Origin: Rhizophagus irregularis
Taxonomy: Eukaryota > Glomeromycota > Glomeromycetes > Glomerales > Glomeraceae
Reading direction: 5' to 3'
Length of the DNA: 64,000 nucleotides
Assembly (NCBI RefSeq): GCF_026210795.1
Contig: NC_089437.1
Span: forward strand, 2,232,001-2,296,000
The first letter of the stretch is position 1, and the number at the start of each line of letters is the position of its first letter. Positions 1-11,725 of this stretch are shown here, one piece after another. Below the pieces are notes generated by a model that was not told the DNA's origin, searched no databases, and was given only the letters and a program-made list of their open reading frames with translations. Both the position numbers and the translations under genes were made by a program.

Positions 1-422
1 GAGAGAGGGAGATTTCGTGAGAAGATTTATTTTAAAGAATAAATGTATTTGTAACAGCCCGTTAGATATCTTATTTGTAACATCCTTCTTTTATCTTTTT
101 TTAATAATAAATTTAGTATGTGTTTTACAAATAAAATTTTTATATGCAAAATTTAATTTGGAAAACTTTTACTTAATGTACTTAAGACAGTTTCATAGAC
201 AAAATTTTAAGTTATAAGCAGTTTCTAAAAAATTATTTTGTCTTAGTAACAATTAGATTTATCCTATTTTAAAATTATATTTATCTTAAAACGTGGATAT
301 TACGTAATATAATTTTCCCTTATGTTTACATAATATCACTGTAGTGAGTCACGTGACAATATATTAATTGCGCAATATTCAAATGTAATAGCTAGGCTGC
401 TAGGGGATAGTATGATTTCTAT
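1..422. other. left flank without a recognisable gene
   Basis: AT-rich sequence to the left of the first transposon nest. Short open frames occur but none has recognisable domains, splice structure or codon bias, so I see no supported gene here. Confidence 0.5.
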
Positions 423-430
423 AGTAAAAT
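423..430. repeat. 8-bp target-site duplication AGTAAAAT (left copy)
   Basis: The 8 bases before the TAGGGATGG terminus are AGTAAAAT. The same 8 bases follow the far end of element B at 18789-18796. An 8-bp duplication is what hAT-superfamily insertion produces. Neither A nor B alone is bounded by matching octamers; only the A+B pair is. Confidence 0.8.
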
Positions 431-919
431 TAGGGATGGCAAAAAACATGTTTTAAAACAATTTTGGCAGTTTAAAACATATTTTAAATGTGTTTTAAAA
501 CATTAAACACTTTACTAGCCTTTACGACGTAATACATATTTGCAATAAAAATTTAATCACTTTATTATATAATATATATTTAGAGTATACATATGCGCGG
601 ATTGGACTTTTTTCTATAATATTGTCATATGTGATATGTGAGAAATACTTATTTATTTGTATGTGATTATCACATTATCCTTGTGACAACACGTGTTGTA
701 ATACATGAAATAGTATGAAAACATGTTATGATAAATATAACACAGCCCAACTAACAATTTTCTTTCTTCCTATTTTGACAACTCTTTTTCCAAAGTTAAT
801 CATACTCCAATCATATTCATAGTCTCATCTTTGAGTGAACTCAAAAAAGAAAAGTAAACGTATTCTAAAAAAGGAAAAACAAGTAAATTTAAAATTTCAT
901 GAATTTCTATTTATGTTAA

Positions 920-1528
920 TTGCATTTTCACCTTAATGAAGCCAATATTAATAACAATATATTATATTTTAGAATACATTTAATAAGCACAAAATATTAC
1001 AAAATAATAGAATTTAACCTGCTTTTTTATAATAATCCCTATATTATGATGATATTGATAAACCCAGATTTTATAATTTTCCTGATACAAGAAACTACAA
1101 ACGAAGATTTAATTTTAGTAAATGATAGTAGTACAAATCATACATTTTTTCATAATTACCCTTCCAATCCACATATTCATGCTGTTCGGGTGTTTAGTGG
1201 CAAAAATTATTCACAATCATATAAAATTATATCTCTTGGAAGATATCCTACAAAAGTGAAATATACTAAAAAAGAAAAAGTGGTAGCTCATAAGATTCCA
1301 GATAATTATCAAATAGAAACAATGTTAAATAGATTAACAGTTTTATGTAAAACACAGTATCAATTTTCACGTAAAGTTACTGTTAAATATACCATTGAAC
1401 GGGTGGATGAAAATGGTCAAAAAGAATCAAGATACAGTTTATCATCAGCTGGGTCTGCAAGTTCCTTATTTCTAAATGTAAATTTGACAATTTTTACAAT
1501 TGAATTATATTTTTCTTTTTTTTTTTAA
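920..1528 (+). pseudogene. N-terminal coding remnant inside element A, unknown function
   Basis: Open frame of about 200 codons whose last part (from about 1120) has protein-like composition: segments such as IISLGRYPTKVKY and VTVKYTIERVDENG, then a Ser-rich stretch. A GT donor candidate lies near 1480 after SSAGSASSLF, and beyond it the frame runs into an AT-rich, Phe-rich tail that looks like intron. It may be the 5' exon of the transposase-like gene that follows on the same strand, but the sequence between them has in-frame stops. No family recognised; start codon uncertain. Confidence 0.4.
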
Positions 1529-1628
1529 TAAGAGCGCAAAATATGAATTATGTTTTTTCAAGTAGTAACGCTATTTTATATTTATAGAAAATATGCAATA
1601 AGCCTACTTCACATGTTTCTGGTACAAT

Positions 1629-3686
1629 ACTTTTCAGGTTTGACATAAGTTTTCTGCAATAACTTTGTGAAATGATTGCCCAACAATCACCTATTACACC
1701 AGTTAATCGCAAATGATTCTTTAATGAACTTACATTAAGATCACAAAAAAATAAGCGAATTTCAATAGTTGGAAAAGATATTGCAACACAAACTATGAAA
1801 ATTCTTAAAGAAAATAGATTTATATTTACATCTGAAGAAATTATTGCAACTGTTGAATCAATAATACTTAGGATTAACAGTGAAATTGTTGAATTACATT
1901 TTGATTTTAATAATACAGCTGATGATGACATTAAACATTTAGATTCAATTGTTCGTGCATGTGATGAAACATTAATTTCACGTGATGGGTATCGCAGATT
2001 AGCACAAGCTATTCCTAATTTAACAAGAGAACATGTAATTGAAAAACGCCAAAATGAAATTACAAAATCAATAAAAATACTTGTCCCCATTAAATCATTT
2101 AATATTTGTAGTGCTGCTATTAATAATTATGGAGATGAGAGTCAGCAAAATATTAGTGAAGTAGAATTTGATGATGAAGAAGTGGGAAATGGTGCTTACC
2201 ATTCTACTACATCTCTATTAGATATTATAGTTCCAATCTTGGCTACTTCAACATCTCCTGTATTAAAAATTGGTAATAAAATTAATATAAGAATAAGTGA
2301 AAATGGAAGAAATGTGAGGTGCAAGCAAAAACATGTTATGCTTACTATGTGCATTCTTAATGAAGGTGAAATGGTTTTGAATCCTACACATCAATACAAG
2401 TAATATTAGCATATTTTTTAATTTATGATTTATGATTTATAAATTAATTATTAATTTAAGTTTTTTTATTACAGCATTTGCTTATATATACTTTACTAAA
2501 AATGGCCAATTTTTTGAAATGATTTTGTAATAATTTTAAAATACTACTAAAATACATTTAATATATTAAAATGTTTTTATTATACTTTAGTTATTATTTT
2601 ATAATTGTATTGTATCTAGATCTATAAAAGTATCTTAAAATAATGTCACAATAATTTTTTAATGTTTTTATTATTATTTTATTATTATAATATAATTAAC
2701 TTTGATATTATTTTAATATTTTAATTTTAAAAATACCTTAAATATATTTTGATATATTTTAAAAATTTTACAAAATAATTGCACAATTATTTTGAAAGCT
2801 ATTGTATCTAGGTCTATAAAAATATTTCAAAAAATTGGCAATTTTTAGTAAAGTAGGAAAAGAATCTTATGATTCCTTGTCTACAGTATTAGCTATATTT
2901 TCACAAGAACTTAAACAATTAAAAACAAATGGATATAAGGCTTCAAATAGTTGAATTTTTTTTTTCAGGTGATTGGAAATTTGTAGCCTTAGCCTTAGGA
3001 ATTAATGCACCAACATCCAATTATTTCTGTTTATATTGTAATTGCCATAAAGATCAACAATATAACATGGATTTAGTATGGGTAAATTTAAGAAATACAC
3101 GTGGTATATAAAATGTATTTTTGTTATTTTTTAATAAATAGTTATATGATTTTTTTTTCATTGTATACTTAATTATTTTAACAATAATTGAAAATTATTA
3201 TAGGATGCAAAAACACAATGCTTTTTCAAGCAATTGATCAAAATAATTGGATCTCTGATGAGTTACATCTCATGTTATGAATTTCTGATGTACTCTTTCA
3301 ATGTTTATTTTACGAACTTATGAAGCATAAAGATTTTGCAAATAATGTGCAGCCAATAATAATTACAGAGATGAAAAGACTTCACATTCATTTTGAATTC
3401 TATTTGCCTACTACAAAAAATGGAAAATGAGAGTGGACATCTCTTATGGGTCCTGACAAGAAAAAAATACTGAAAGAATTTCAAGTGGCATATCTTTTTG
3501 GATGATAATCTACAAGAGAACAAGAAATTGAACAGCTTTGGCGTGAATTTTATCAGCTTTACAAAATAATTCGCCAAAAATCAATAACAGATTTGGAAAT
3601 TGACCAGTTTGAAGCTGATGCAAAACAGTGGATTCATAATTTTTGTCGTCCTACTATTAGTACTATAAATAGTGCTAATCAGTAAT
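1629..3686 (+). pseudogene. DDE-like transposase gene of element A, decayed
   Basis: A coding track can be followed through several exons. A long exon at 1795-2401 ends at a GT donor; the next exon starts at 2475, is split by a TA element, and continues with GKESYDSL and SQELKQLKTNG. Then comes FFFSGDWKFVALALG followed by FCLYCNCHKDQ (2950-3110, Cys-rich), and after an intron a helical C-terminal part to 3681. An acidic residue in the GDWKF block followed by a Cys cluster recalls RNase-H-fold transposases; I recall similar uncharacterised proteins in Glomeromycotina and in sponges and cnidarians. In-frame stops near 1661, 1711, 3276, 3428 and 3502, plus a frame change near 2940, mark it as dead. 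Several stops read as CGA-to-TGA or TGG-to-TGA changes. Confidence 0.6.
2491..2853. mobile_element. TA-flanked MITE (Tc1/mariner-like ends) inside the element A gene
   Basis: 363-bp insert with inverted ends CTTTACTAAAAAT and ATTTTTAGTAAAG (about 30 bp nearly identical), bounded by TA on both sides (2489-2490, 2854-2855). Taking it out with one TA rejoins the codons for ICLY and IGKESYDSL in frame, so it landed inside an exon. No coding capacity. A truncated copy of its left half lies at 62047-62234. Confidence 0.85.
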
Positions 3687-3724
3687 AGGAGATGTATTTG
3701 CACACAGATGTCTTCCCATATATG

Positions 3725-4337
3725 TAGTGATGGTTAGGTCATTCCTAGTCCGGTCCTGGTCCTGGGACCTATAAGTCCTATTGAACGGACCTGCGGACCA
3801 GGTCCTGTTAGGACCAGTCCTGGACCTGGTCCCAGGACCTAGTCCTGACTAAGTTATTTATAGATTTTATGAATTTTAGTAATAATTAAATATAAAAAAA
3901 GTGAGTTGCGATATCGGGATTCACTTTTTTATATTGATTTTATATAAAAAAAGTGAGTTGCAGTATCGGGATTCACTTTTTTATATTGATTTTATATAAA
4001 AAAAGTGAGTTGCGGTATCGGAATTCACTTTTTTATATTGATTTTATATAAAAAAAGTGAATCGCAATATCGCAACTCATTTTTTATATGATTTTAATAA
4101 TATAAAAATTGTATTGCAATATTGCAGTGCACTTTTTTATAATTTATAATTACTTAAAATCAAATTTACAGCAAATTATACATATATAATTTAAACATAT
4201 AGATCTCTTATAACCTTATTGGCTAGGACTTTTTAGGACCTGGTCCGCTTTTGGTCCAAAATTTGGACCTAAAAATCTGCAAACCAGGTTCTAGGACCAG
4301 GTCTTTAGGTCCAGGACCTAGGACTTTACCATCCCTA
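3725..4337. mobile_element. hAT-like MITE with GGACC-rich subterminal arrays
   Basis: Both ends carry dense GGTCC/GGACC motifs in opposite orientation, with outer ends TAGTGATGG and ACCATCCCTA. The family matches the better preserved element at 62940-63878. The interior 3890-4110 holds four tandem units of about 56 bp, each able to fold through GTGAGTTGC...GGATTCAC. No gene inside. Flanking octamers do not match, so the exact left end is uncertain. Confidence 0.6.
3890..4110. repeat. Four tandem 56-bp hairpin units
   Basis: Each unit reads about TATAAAAAAAGTGAGTTGCG, a GATATCGGGATT core, then CACTTTTTTATATTGATTT. The two arms AAAAAGTGA and TCACTTTTT pair to give an A/T-rich hairpin. It is internal to the GGACC-type MITE. 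Confidence 0.75.
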
Positions 4338-4467
4338 ATTATTCTATTATGATAATTTTTACATTTGACTATTTATTATACTATACTTTTCATTGCATTA
4401 TCAAACTTTTCACCAATTTCTCTGGATATTCTAAGTTAAAATTCATATAATTAGTTAGGCTTTATAT

Positions 4468-4950
4468 GCTTAAAAAAAATGTAACCAAATATATATTGAA
4501 CCATTAGGATATAAAAGTAAAATTAAGTTTTCAATATTACCTTCTACAAAGTCTCTTACATCAACATTAAATTCAAAACGCATTGAACCACAATGCAATT
4601 GTGTGTCAGAATCTTTATATATACGTTCCTTCCAAATAAAGGTAATATTATAAGTTTGTTGCGCATTTTGCATTAATACATATGTGCATGTTCCTGTACG
4701 TCTCCTTTTACTATCCCAGTCTTTATTACCAAAAAGAATTCCCAGTTATTCATAACTTTGAGTACTCTCAAATTTGCAAATATATTTTCTTTGAGCTGGA
4801 GAATATTGAAAAGTTGATTCATTATAAAACAAAATAATAAAAAATCCTTCAGAAAAGGGTTCTATTTTTAGAGTTTTAGCTCTAAGTTCACTTCTATGGA
4901 ATTGCAAACGTACTTTTAACTGCATAATAAAAGAGTTTTTAAATTGGCAA
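4468..4950 (-). pseudogene. Minus-strand coding remnant in element A, unknown family
   Basis: On the minus strand an almost continuous frame of about 160 codons runs from near 4950 to the stop at 4470. It includes QLKVRLQFHRSELRAKTLKI, then one in-frame TAA near 4750, then a segment around NKDWDSKRRRTGTCTYVL and GSMRFEFNVDVRDFVEGN. Amino-acid composition is normal, unlike shadow frames in this DNA. It sits in the part of element A absent from derivative B, so it may be a second gene or captured fragment of A. No domain recognised. Confidence 0.4.
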
Positions 4951-5388
4951 ATATCATATAAAGATGGAGAAGTTAGGCGACATGAGTGAGGTATTATTTT
5001 ATTATTTGGGTGGATATTGTTTCATGGAAAGAAAGTGAACTTTTTGATGAAAAAGTTCTTGGAGGATTAGTAGAACAAAGGCAACATATATATTTCATTA
5101 TATGAAAATGCGTATTAAATAAAAAACTTCATAGCGTCACGTTTCAGTTTACATTTTTTGGACAAATTTTCAAATTTTTTATTTTAATAGTATTTTTAAT
5201 CTTATTTTTAATTTAAGTAATAAAACAGCTTTTTAGTAACCAATCAAATGCATATGTTATGTGATATGACAACAATAAAGTGATGTCTCACAGAATGATT
5301 TTTTGTTGAGCCAAATCCGCCCATATGAGCCAGACAGGAATATAGCTTAGTAATACTAATAGTTTATTAAATAAAATGTGTACTAACT
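4950..5388. other. Non-coding 3' part of element A before the element C insertion
   Basis: No gene seen. The last 50 bp (5337-5388) match the region 18444-18495 of derivative B and continue at 17959 across element C. Confidence 0.6.
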
Positions 5389-6089
5389 AGGGCTTCGATC
5401 AGTTTCAGTAATTACTGAACTGAACTGATCGGTTTCGGTATTGGAACGGTTTCGGTATTCTGATTTACCGAACTGAACCTTTCAGTAAATTTACCGATAA
5501 GTTTCAGTAATTTCAGTTTCAGTATCGGTTTTGCGATTTACTGAACTGAATTACCGAACTGATACTTTCGGTATCAGTTTTGATAAATTTTACCAATCAT
5601 TTCGGTAGATTTTACCGGTCAATTTTAGTAAATTTTACTGATCATTTTGGTAAATTTACCGAACCGATTTGCCAAACTTTTCACTTTTTTTTTTGATAAG
5701 TTTCGCAAAGTTTTTTTTTTAATAATTTACTAAAAACGTTGCAAAATGTTCAATTTATATACTTCTCCGCGTTATTTTTACTAACATAATGTATTTTAAT
5801 AAATAGTTTATTTAATATTTAACAAGTAATTTGTTTAACAATAATTATGACGGTTTTAATCACAGGTCGAAATACTAAAAATTGGCAAAAAAAATGGCGT
5901 GAAAAGCAGTGGCTATTCTTGGCTATTCTTGGCTGTTTTTAGCTATTTGCGAATTAACCTATACTATTTGTAAATAATTTATATAAATTTGCGAATAGTT
6001 TATGCAATTCTAGCCATTTTTTTTGCCTGTTTTTGGTCATTTGACGTGTGAATATATTAAAGCCATTTTTTATTAGTATTAAATTAAAA

Positions 6090-7050
6090 TTGGATTAGAC
6101 CTACAAAAAAAAGTAAAAGAACGTTAATAAACGTTTTTATATAAAGAAAAATTAAAAATCCGCTTTCTCCCTTTGAAAATACTCACCACCAGTCTCTATT
6201 TCTGAATTCTGGGCTAAAATCTACAAAAAAAATTAGTAAAAAAATGTTAATAAACGTTCTTACATGAAGAAATATAAAAAACCCTACTTCCCCTTTTAGA
6301 AATACTCACCGGTCTCCATTTCCAAGTTCCAGGCTAAAATCTACAAAAAAAGAAGTAAAGGAACGTTAATAAACGTTCTTACATAAAGAAAAACAAAAAA
6401 ACCCTCCTACTTTCCCAAATACTCACCAGTCTCCATTTTTGAGTTACAGGCTAAAATCTACAAAAAAAAGGAAGTAAAAGAACGTTAATAAACGTTCTTG
6501 CATAAATAAAATAAAAAAAAACCTACCACTTCCTTTTTTAAATTACTCACCGGTTCCCATTTCTGAGTTCTAGGCCGAAATCTACAAAAAAATAGAAATA
6601 AAAGAACATTAATAAACGTTCTTACATAAAGAAAACAAAAAAACTCTCTACTTCCCAAATACTCACCAGTCTTCATTTCTGAGTTGCAGGCTAAAATCTA
6701 CAAAAAAAAAGAAGTAAAGAATGTTAATAAACGTTCTTACATAAAAAAAACAAAAAAAACCTCCTCTTGCTTTCCCCTTTAAAAACACTTACTGATCCTC
6801 ATTTTCAAGTTCTCAGGCTGAAATCTGTAAAAAGGAAAAAAGTAAAAGAATGTTAATAAACGTTTTTACATAAGAAACCCCCAAAAAACTCGCTTTCACC
6901 TTTTAAAAATACTCACTGTTTCCATTTCCAAGTTCCGGCCAAAATCTATAAAAAAAAAAGTAATAAAAGAACGTTAATAAACGTTCTTACATAAAAAAAC
7001 AAAAAAAATTTTTAGAGACACTTACCCGTCTCTATTTTCAAGAATCAAAA
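6090..7050 (-). repeat. Tandem array of about eight micro-exon-like units (minus strand)
   Basis: Period about 116-125 bp. Read on the minus strand each unit has a T-run plus TAG acceptor, a conserved block of about 31 nt (type ATTTTAGCCTGGAACT...ATGGAGACCG), then a consensus donor GTGAGT. The intervening 90 or so bases carry the near-palindrome GAACGTTTATTAACGTTC. Blocks start in plus coordinates near 6187, 6310, 6427, 6551, 6667, 6792, 6917 and 7027. 31 nt is not a multiple of three, so translation through several units would change frame each time. It shares its architecture with the array near 61 kb. Confidence 0.7.
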
Positions 7051-7781
7051 AAAAAAGAATATTTTTTTTTTAAAAAAAATTTGTTCACTACCGTAATTAG
7101 GTATAGATTAGCCAATCAAGTGATAATGGCCTTAATGGGTGGGAATCTATCTATTTAGATCATGATATTAATACTAACGTTACCTCAAATAAGCCACAAA
7201 AAATGAAAAAAATTTTATTGAAATAAAATAAGGTGCACGGCAAATTTCATAATACTCAAACGTATAATAAAGATTTGGGTAAGTTCTATTTTTGCTTCTA
7301 ATTTTTTAAGTTTGAAGTGGAACTGACTTTGAGAACGCTACTAACGTTCTTTTTCTAACTTTTTTATAGAAACATTATGAACGCTATTTAGAATTGTTTT
7401 TTAAGACTGAACTTACAGGTAATGCCATAATGGGAAGGAAATGAGTAGATTTATTTAATAAGAAGCATTTCTAACGTTTCTGTTTAATTCTACTTTATAG
7501 GAATTGTTGGCCAAGACGAATTAGACTTACATGGTGCTAACTTGACTCCTGCATGCATGTTGTATTAAAGAAAAGGGAAAAGAAAGGGGTTTTTTTATAT
7601 TTATTTAATGAGAAACGTTTCCAACGTAAGTAATGAGAAAGTTGACAAGTAGGAGTTTCGGGGGTTTCTCTTTTATTCTTTTTTTGTTTTTTTTTGTATT
7701 GGTAGGAATAGGACTTCTTATTTTTAATTTAATTTAACAATTTGCTTTATTACCTTGTATTTCATATACTGTACGTATATA
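7051..7781. other. Non-coding interior of element C
   Basis: AT-rich; contains further copies of the ACTAACGTTC-type motif (near 7335) and two possible exon-like blocks bounded by TAG and GTAATG near 7370-7420. No product can be supported. Confidence 0.4.
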
Positions 7782-7785
7782 TACA

Positions 7786-8280
7786 TCAGGAAATTATATA
7801 GTGCGAAAAGTTGCGCAAGTTTACACATCATAATATTTCGTAAGCTTCCAGACCTGCCGCAAGTTTGCGTAAGCGTAATATTTTGTAACTTTTTAAAATA
7901 TTTCAAAATATTACGATATGCAAAGCTTCGTAATTTTACGATTTGTAATATTCCGTAATTTTGCGGTTCGCAATATTTCGTAATTTTACATAATATTTCG
8001 TAAGTTTTCAGACCCGCCGCAAGTTTGCGTAAGCGTAATATTTTGTAACTTTTTAAAATATTTTGAAATATTACTGTATGCAAGGCTTCGTAATTTTACG
8101 ATTCGTAATATTCCGTAATTTTACTGCGTAATACTTCGCAACTTTTTAAAATATTTCGAAATTCTATGATGCGTAATGTTCCATAATTTGACGATTCGTA
8201 ATATTCTGTGATTTTACACAACTTAATATTTCGTAATATTTCAAAATATTTCGATAAATAATACTTCATTTTCTGTACTA
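7786..8280. repeat. Left subterminal array of element D
   Basis: Degenerate tandem units built from AATATTTCGTAA and CGTAATTTTACGATTCG. They are mirrored by the array at 16850-17345 in inverse orientation. Such arrays often hold transposase binding sites; that role is inference. Confidence 0.75.
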
Positions 8281-8489
8281 TAAGTTTATATAATGTATGT
8301 TTTATTAGACATAATTTTATTAAACCATAAAAAATTACAAGTATTTATTAATATATACAGAATACATAAAAGTAAAAAAAGAAAGAGTAGAGTAACAATA
8401 TTATTAGACGTAAAAAAAAGAGAAACAGCTATAGTAACGTTAGTATTAGATATAAAGATAAAAGAAATATTGTTATTATTGTTAGTATT

Positions 8490-8912
8490 AAGGTAAAAAG
8501 AGTTAAAGAAACAGTAAAAGAAGTAAAAGAAACATGGATATTATCGTTAGTATTAAAGTACAAGTAAAAAGAAATAAAGGAAACATAGATAGTATTGTTA
8601 GTATTACGACATAAAGTAACAAAGAGGTAAAAAAAAACGCGTTAATATTAAAATAATTAGTATTAATAAATAAATATTTCTATACCTGCAAAGTAATTGA
8701 ACAAAAGAATAAAAAAATAAAGAGAAAGGAAAAAATAAACATGTTGTTAGTATTGTTAGTATCGTTAGTATTAAAGTACAAGTAAAAAGGAATAAAGGAA
8801 ACATGGATATTATTGTTAGTATTACGATACAAAATAACAAAGAGGTAAAAAAAAATGAAAATAATTAGTATTAATAAACAAATATTTCTATACCTGCAAA
8901 GCAATAAATTAT
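8490..8912. repeat. Tandem duplication of about 210 bp
   Basis: Blocks 8530-8700 and 8742-8912 are closely similar (shared GTTAGTATTAAAGTACAAGT and TATTTCTATACCTGCAAAG). Purine-rich, non-coding on the plus strand; the open frames on the minus strand are Phe/Leu/Ile runs caused by composition. Confidence 0.7.
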
Positions 8913-9591
8913 GAAATATATGTAAATATATTGTATATAATTAAAGAAATAATAGAAAGAAGAGACAAAAAAATTAAAAATATTGAACAAAAGAATAAAG
9001 AAATAAGAAACAAAAATAAATAAGACAAAAACGCGTGCATGATTAAATAATTAAATGATTAAATCACATGCAAGGATCAGCCTAATTTTGATTGGCCAGA
9101 AAATACGATATCGTAAAATTACGAAAATCCGCATTTTAAAAAATCACAGAAATTGTATATGCACAATTACTAAATATCATCCCCTCGTGATAAATTAAAA
9201 ATTATCAACACAAATTCAACACAAATTTAACAAATTTAACGAAATTTGGCCAAAATTAACAAATTTTTACCAGAATTATCAACACAAATTGAACACAAAT
9301 TGAACACAAATTTCAGCCACAATTTATTTATGTCACACCCGTGTTGTTAAGAATTAATAACCATTTTATTTATTAAAACTATATTAATTATGGTAAAAAA
9401 AATGCTATTACGTGTGATATATATAAAAAATAATATTTATTTCCTATGCAACCCATAATTCTCTAATAAACTATTTACATACCGACCTTCCTCCTCCGTG
9501 TTATAAGAGTCAATAGAAAGTATATATCGTCAGCTATGCCGTCATTGGCCGCGCCGATAAGTTGGCCGCGCCATCGTTGGCCGCATCGTCG

Positions 9592-10852
9592 TTAGCCCGC
9601 ACCATCGTTAGGCCTACCATCGTTAGTCACACCATCATCAGCCGCACCTGCTCTATCGTCAGCTGCTCTATCACCACCATCATCTACATCATTACCATCA
9701 TGAGAATCATCGTCCGAATGTGTAAATTTATCCCTATTTTCCAACTTTTGCTAAAAATCAATAAATAAATAAATAAACTGTAATTCAAATAATTCACATT
9801 TTGCAAATTGTAAATTAAAAACTTACTAAGTTGTTGATTATCTTCGACTTCATTATACTTTCGCTCATTTGAATGTTTTGATTATTAGGATTTAAGTACG
9901 TTTCACATATGCTAATCGCATACGCTATTTGTGTTTTTGAGGGATTTTTATTTTCTTTTCGCAACTTATCAATTATCAGCGACATATATGTCGTAGGTTG
10001 CCCATCTTTAACCTTTTTAAATAGGTTGTTGTAACATCTTTTCACCTTCGCCTTACTCTTCCATTCCTGAATCTTTGACGGACTAGCCTGAGTGTTAATA
10101 GACGGTAATTTATGCCCAGTCGCTTCAAAAACAGAATACATAACGTCTTTAACTCTAGACGTGAACGTCCGTATGCTTCTATGTTGTTGTACTAACTATT
10201 AAAAAAAAATGTTAGTATGAAATTTAATAAAATTCATAATTGCTTTAACTTACAGTCGGGGCAATTTTTTTTTCGAAAAAAATAATCCATTGATTTTTTT
10301 GAACTGGCGCATAAATTCCGGATTTTCGTCTTTTAAATATTTTTCAGTAGCGAGTTTGTACCCGTCTTGCGAAGGATAAACAAAATTTTCAAATAAAATT
10401 TTCGACACCTTCTTAACGAGCTCCTAATCAAACAAGATTAGCATTTCAGGTTTACATTAAATAATATTCATCTTTATTACCTTTACATACTCCGGATCTA
10501 TTGTATTATTATTATTTTTGTTATTATCGTTGAGCTTTTTTTCTATGCTCGAGAGACGGGTTTCAAGATTTTTTTGTCCGGTGATAAGAACTTCAAGCTT
10601 AGAAATTATCTGCGAATTGGTTCTTAATAGTTTTTCTATTGTTTTTTTATTAACTTTAACAATAAAATATAATTTAACTATATATTATATAATTTCTTTT
10701 ATAAAGAATATGATACATATCATGTCATATATACCATCAACGCTATCATCGGATATTCTCACTCGCTTCTCAGCTTCGCTACCCTCAGTACTACATTTTG
10801 AAAATCTTTCATTATCATCAATTCTTCGTTTCTTGCCACGCTTTGTAGCCAT
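9592..10852 (-). CDS. Coiled-coil / basic protein of element E, five exons
   Basis: Exons on the minus strand: 10852-10735, 10635-10481, 10423-10254, 10195-9827, 9750-9592, all with GT-AG borders. The start MATKRGKKRRIDDNERF has a nuclear-signal-like basic run. Exon 2 (KLEVLITGQKNLETRL, SSIEKKLNDN) is a coiled coil. Exons 3-4 form a helical domain of about 170 residues (VKDVMYSVFEATGHKL, KVKRCYNNLFKKVKDG). The last exon is Asp/Gly-rich and ends at TAA 9592-9594. One base seems shifted near a homopolymer in exon 3, since exon 4 follows only in the neighbouring frame. It is divergent from the transposase gene inside the same inverted repeats, so it is probably a second protein of that transposon. 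Family not recognised. Confidence 0.65.
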
Positions 10853-10867
10853 TATGATAATAAATTT

Positions 10868-10958
10868 GAAACGAAAATATGAGAAAAAGGAGGAAATATA
10901 TGAGAAAAAGGAGGAAATATATGAGAAAAAAGAGGAAATATATGAGAAAAAGGTGAAC
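10868..10958. repeat. Minisatellite, 24-bp unit, about four copies
   Basis: Tandem copies of GAGAAAAAGGAGGAAATATAT just upstream of the start codon of the coiled-coil gene (which reads leftward). It could influence the promoter; no direct evidence. Confidence 0.8.
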
Positions 10959-11510
10959 TAGAAAATTCGAAAAGGATGAGGAAAAAGGGGGAAATACATG
11001 AATCAGAAATTCAGAAAAAGGAGGCAAGCTGTCATAAGGTAATTTCCGCCATTCTATACTAAAAAAAGAAAAAAACTTGCGAGATATTGCGAAAAATGGA
11101 TGAACTAATGCGAAATATTACGAAAAATGAATGTACTAATGCAAAAATTTTGCATCGTGATATTACGAAAAAATATTGTAACACTTTCATAAGAGAACTT
11201 TAAAAAAAACTCTCGTAAAAGCACATAGTACAATCAAAATATTAATCAAATCCAATTTATAAAAAAATAACATGTTACACATGTTGGGGCTTTTATGCAT
11301 GAAAAAAAAAAGTTGCAGCCAGTGAACTCATTTGGCTGATCAGATTGATAGTGATCTTGAGCGCTTATAACCTGATTATCGCATAAATTTGTGGCTGATC
11401 ATCCATCCATTATTGTAAAAGTGATTTGCCGTGTTAAGCCAATAAATTTGCGGCTGATTATCGGATGATTAGCCGATTGAATAAGCCATCCGAATTCTTA
11501 CAGCCCGTTA

Positions 11511-11725
11511 CAGCAAATTCAAAATATGCGAAACACTCAGCACTTTTGCTGTCGATTCACTTGGCAGGTTGCCGGCAAATTGAAATAGTAAATAAAATAA
11601 TAAACAATATTTATATGGTACATCGCTAAACTTGTTACATTTATTTTTAGATTTGCCAACCCACGAACTCGGCAAGTTCCTGACAGCAAAATTGCTGAGT
11701 GTTTCGCATATTTTAAATTTTGCTA
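11511..11725. mobile_element. TA-flanked foldback MITE (215 bp)
   Basis: Arms starting CAGCAAATTCAAAATATGCG and ending in the inverse sequence TTAAATTTTGCTA; internal ACACTCAGCA / TGCTGAGTGT also pair. TA dinucleotides lie on both sides (11509-11510, 11726-11727). It lies upstream of the Plavaka-like gene in the space between the divergent pair. Confidence 0.75.

Noticed and set aside
1629-3686. Alternative genetic code (TGA read as an amino acid)
   Set aside because: The intact host genes (Mios-like, GCLM-like) and LINE ORF1 have no in-frame TGA or TAG; stops occur only in transposon remnants.
7724-8083. Open frames on both strands through the CGTAATATT array
   Set aside because: Produced by the repeat period; the translations are repeats of ILRYAKLRN type without protein character.
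9562-9768. Plus-strand ORF with Ala/Ser/Ile-Thr repeats
   Set aside because: It is the reverse of the Asp/Gly-rich last exon of the minus-strand coiled-coil gene, which has consistent splice sites.
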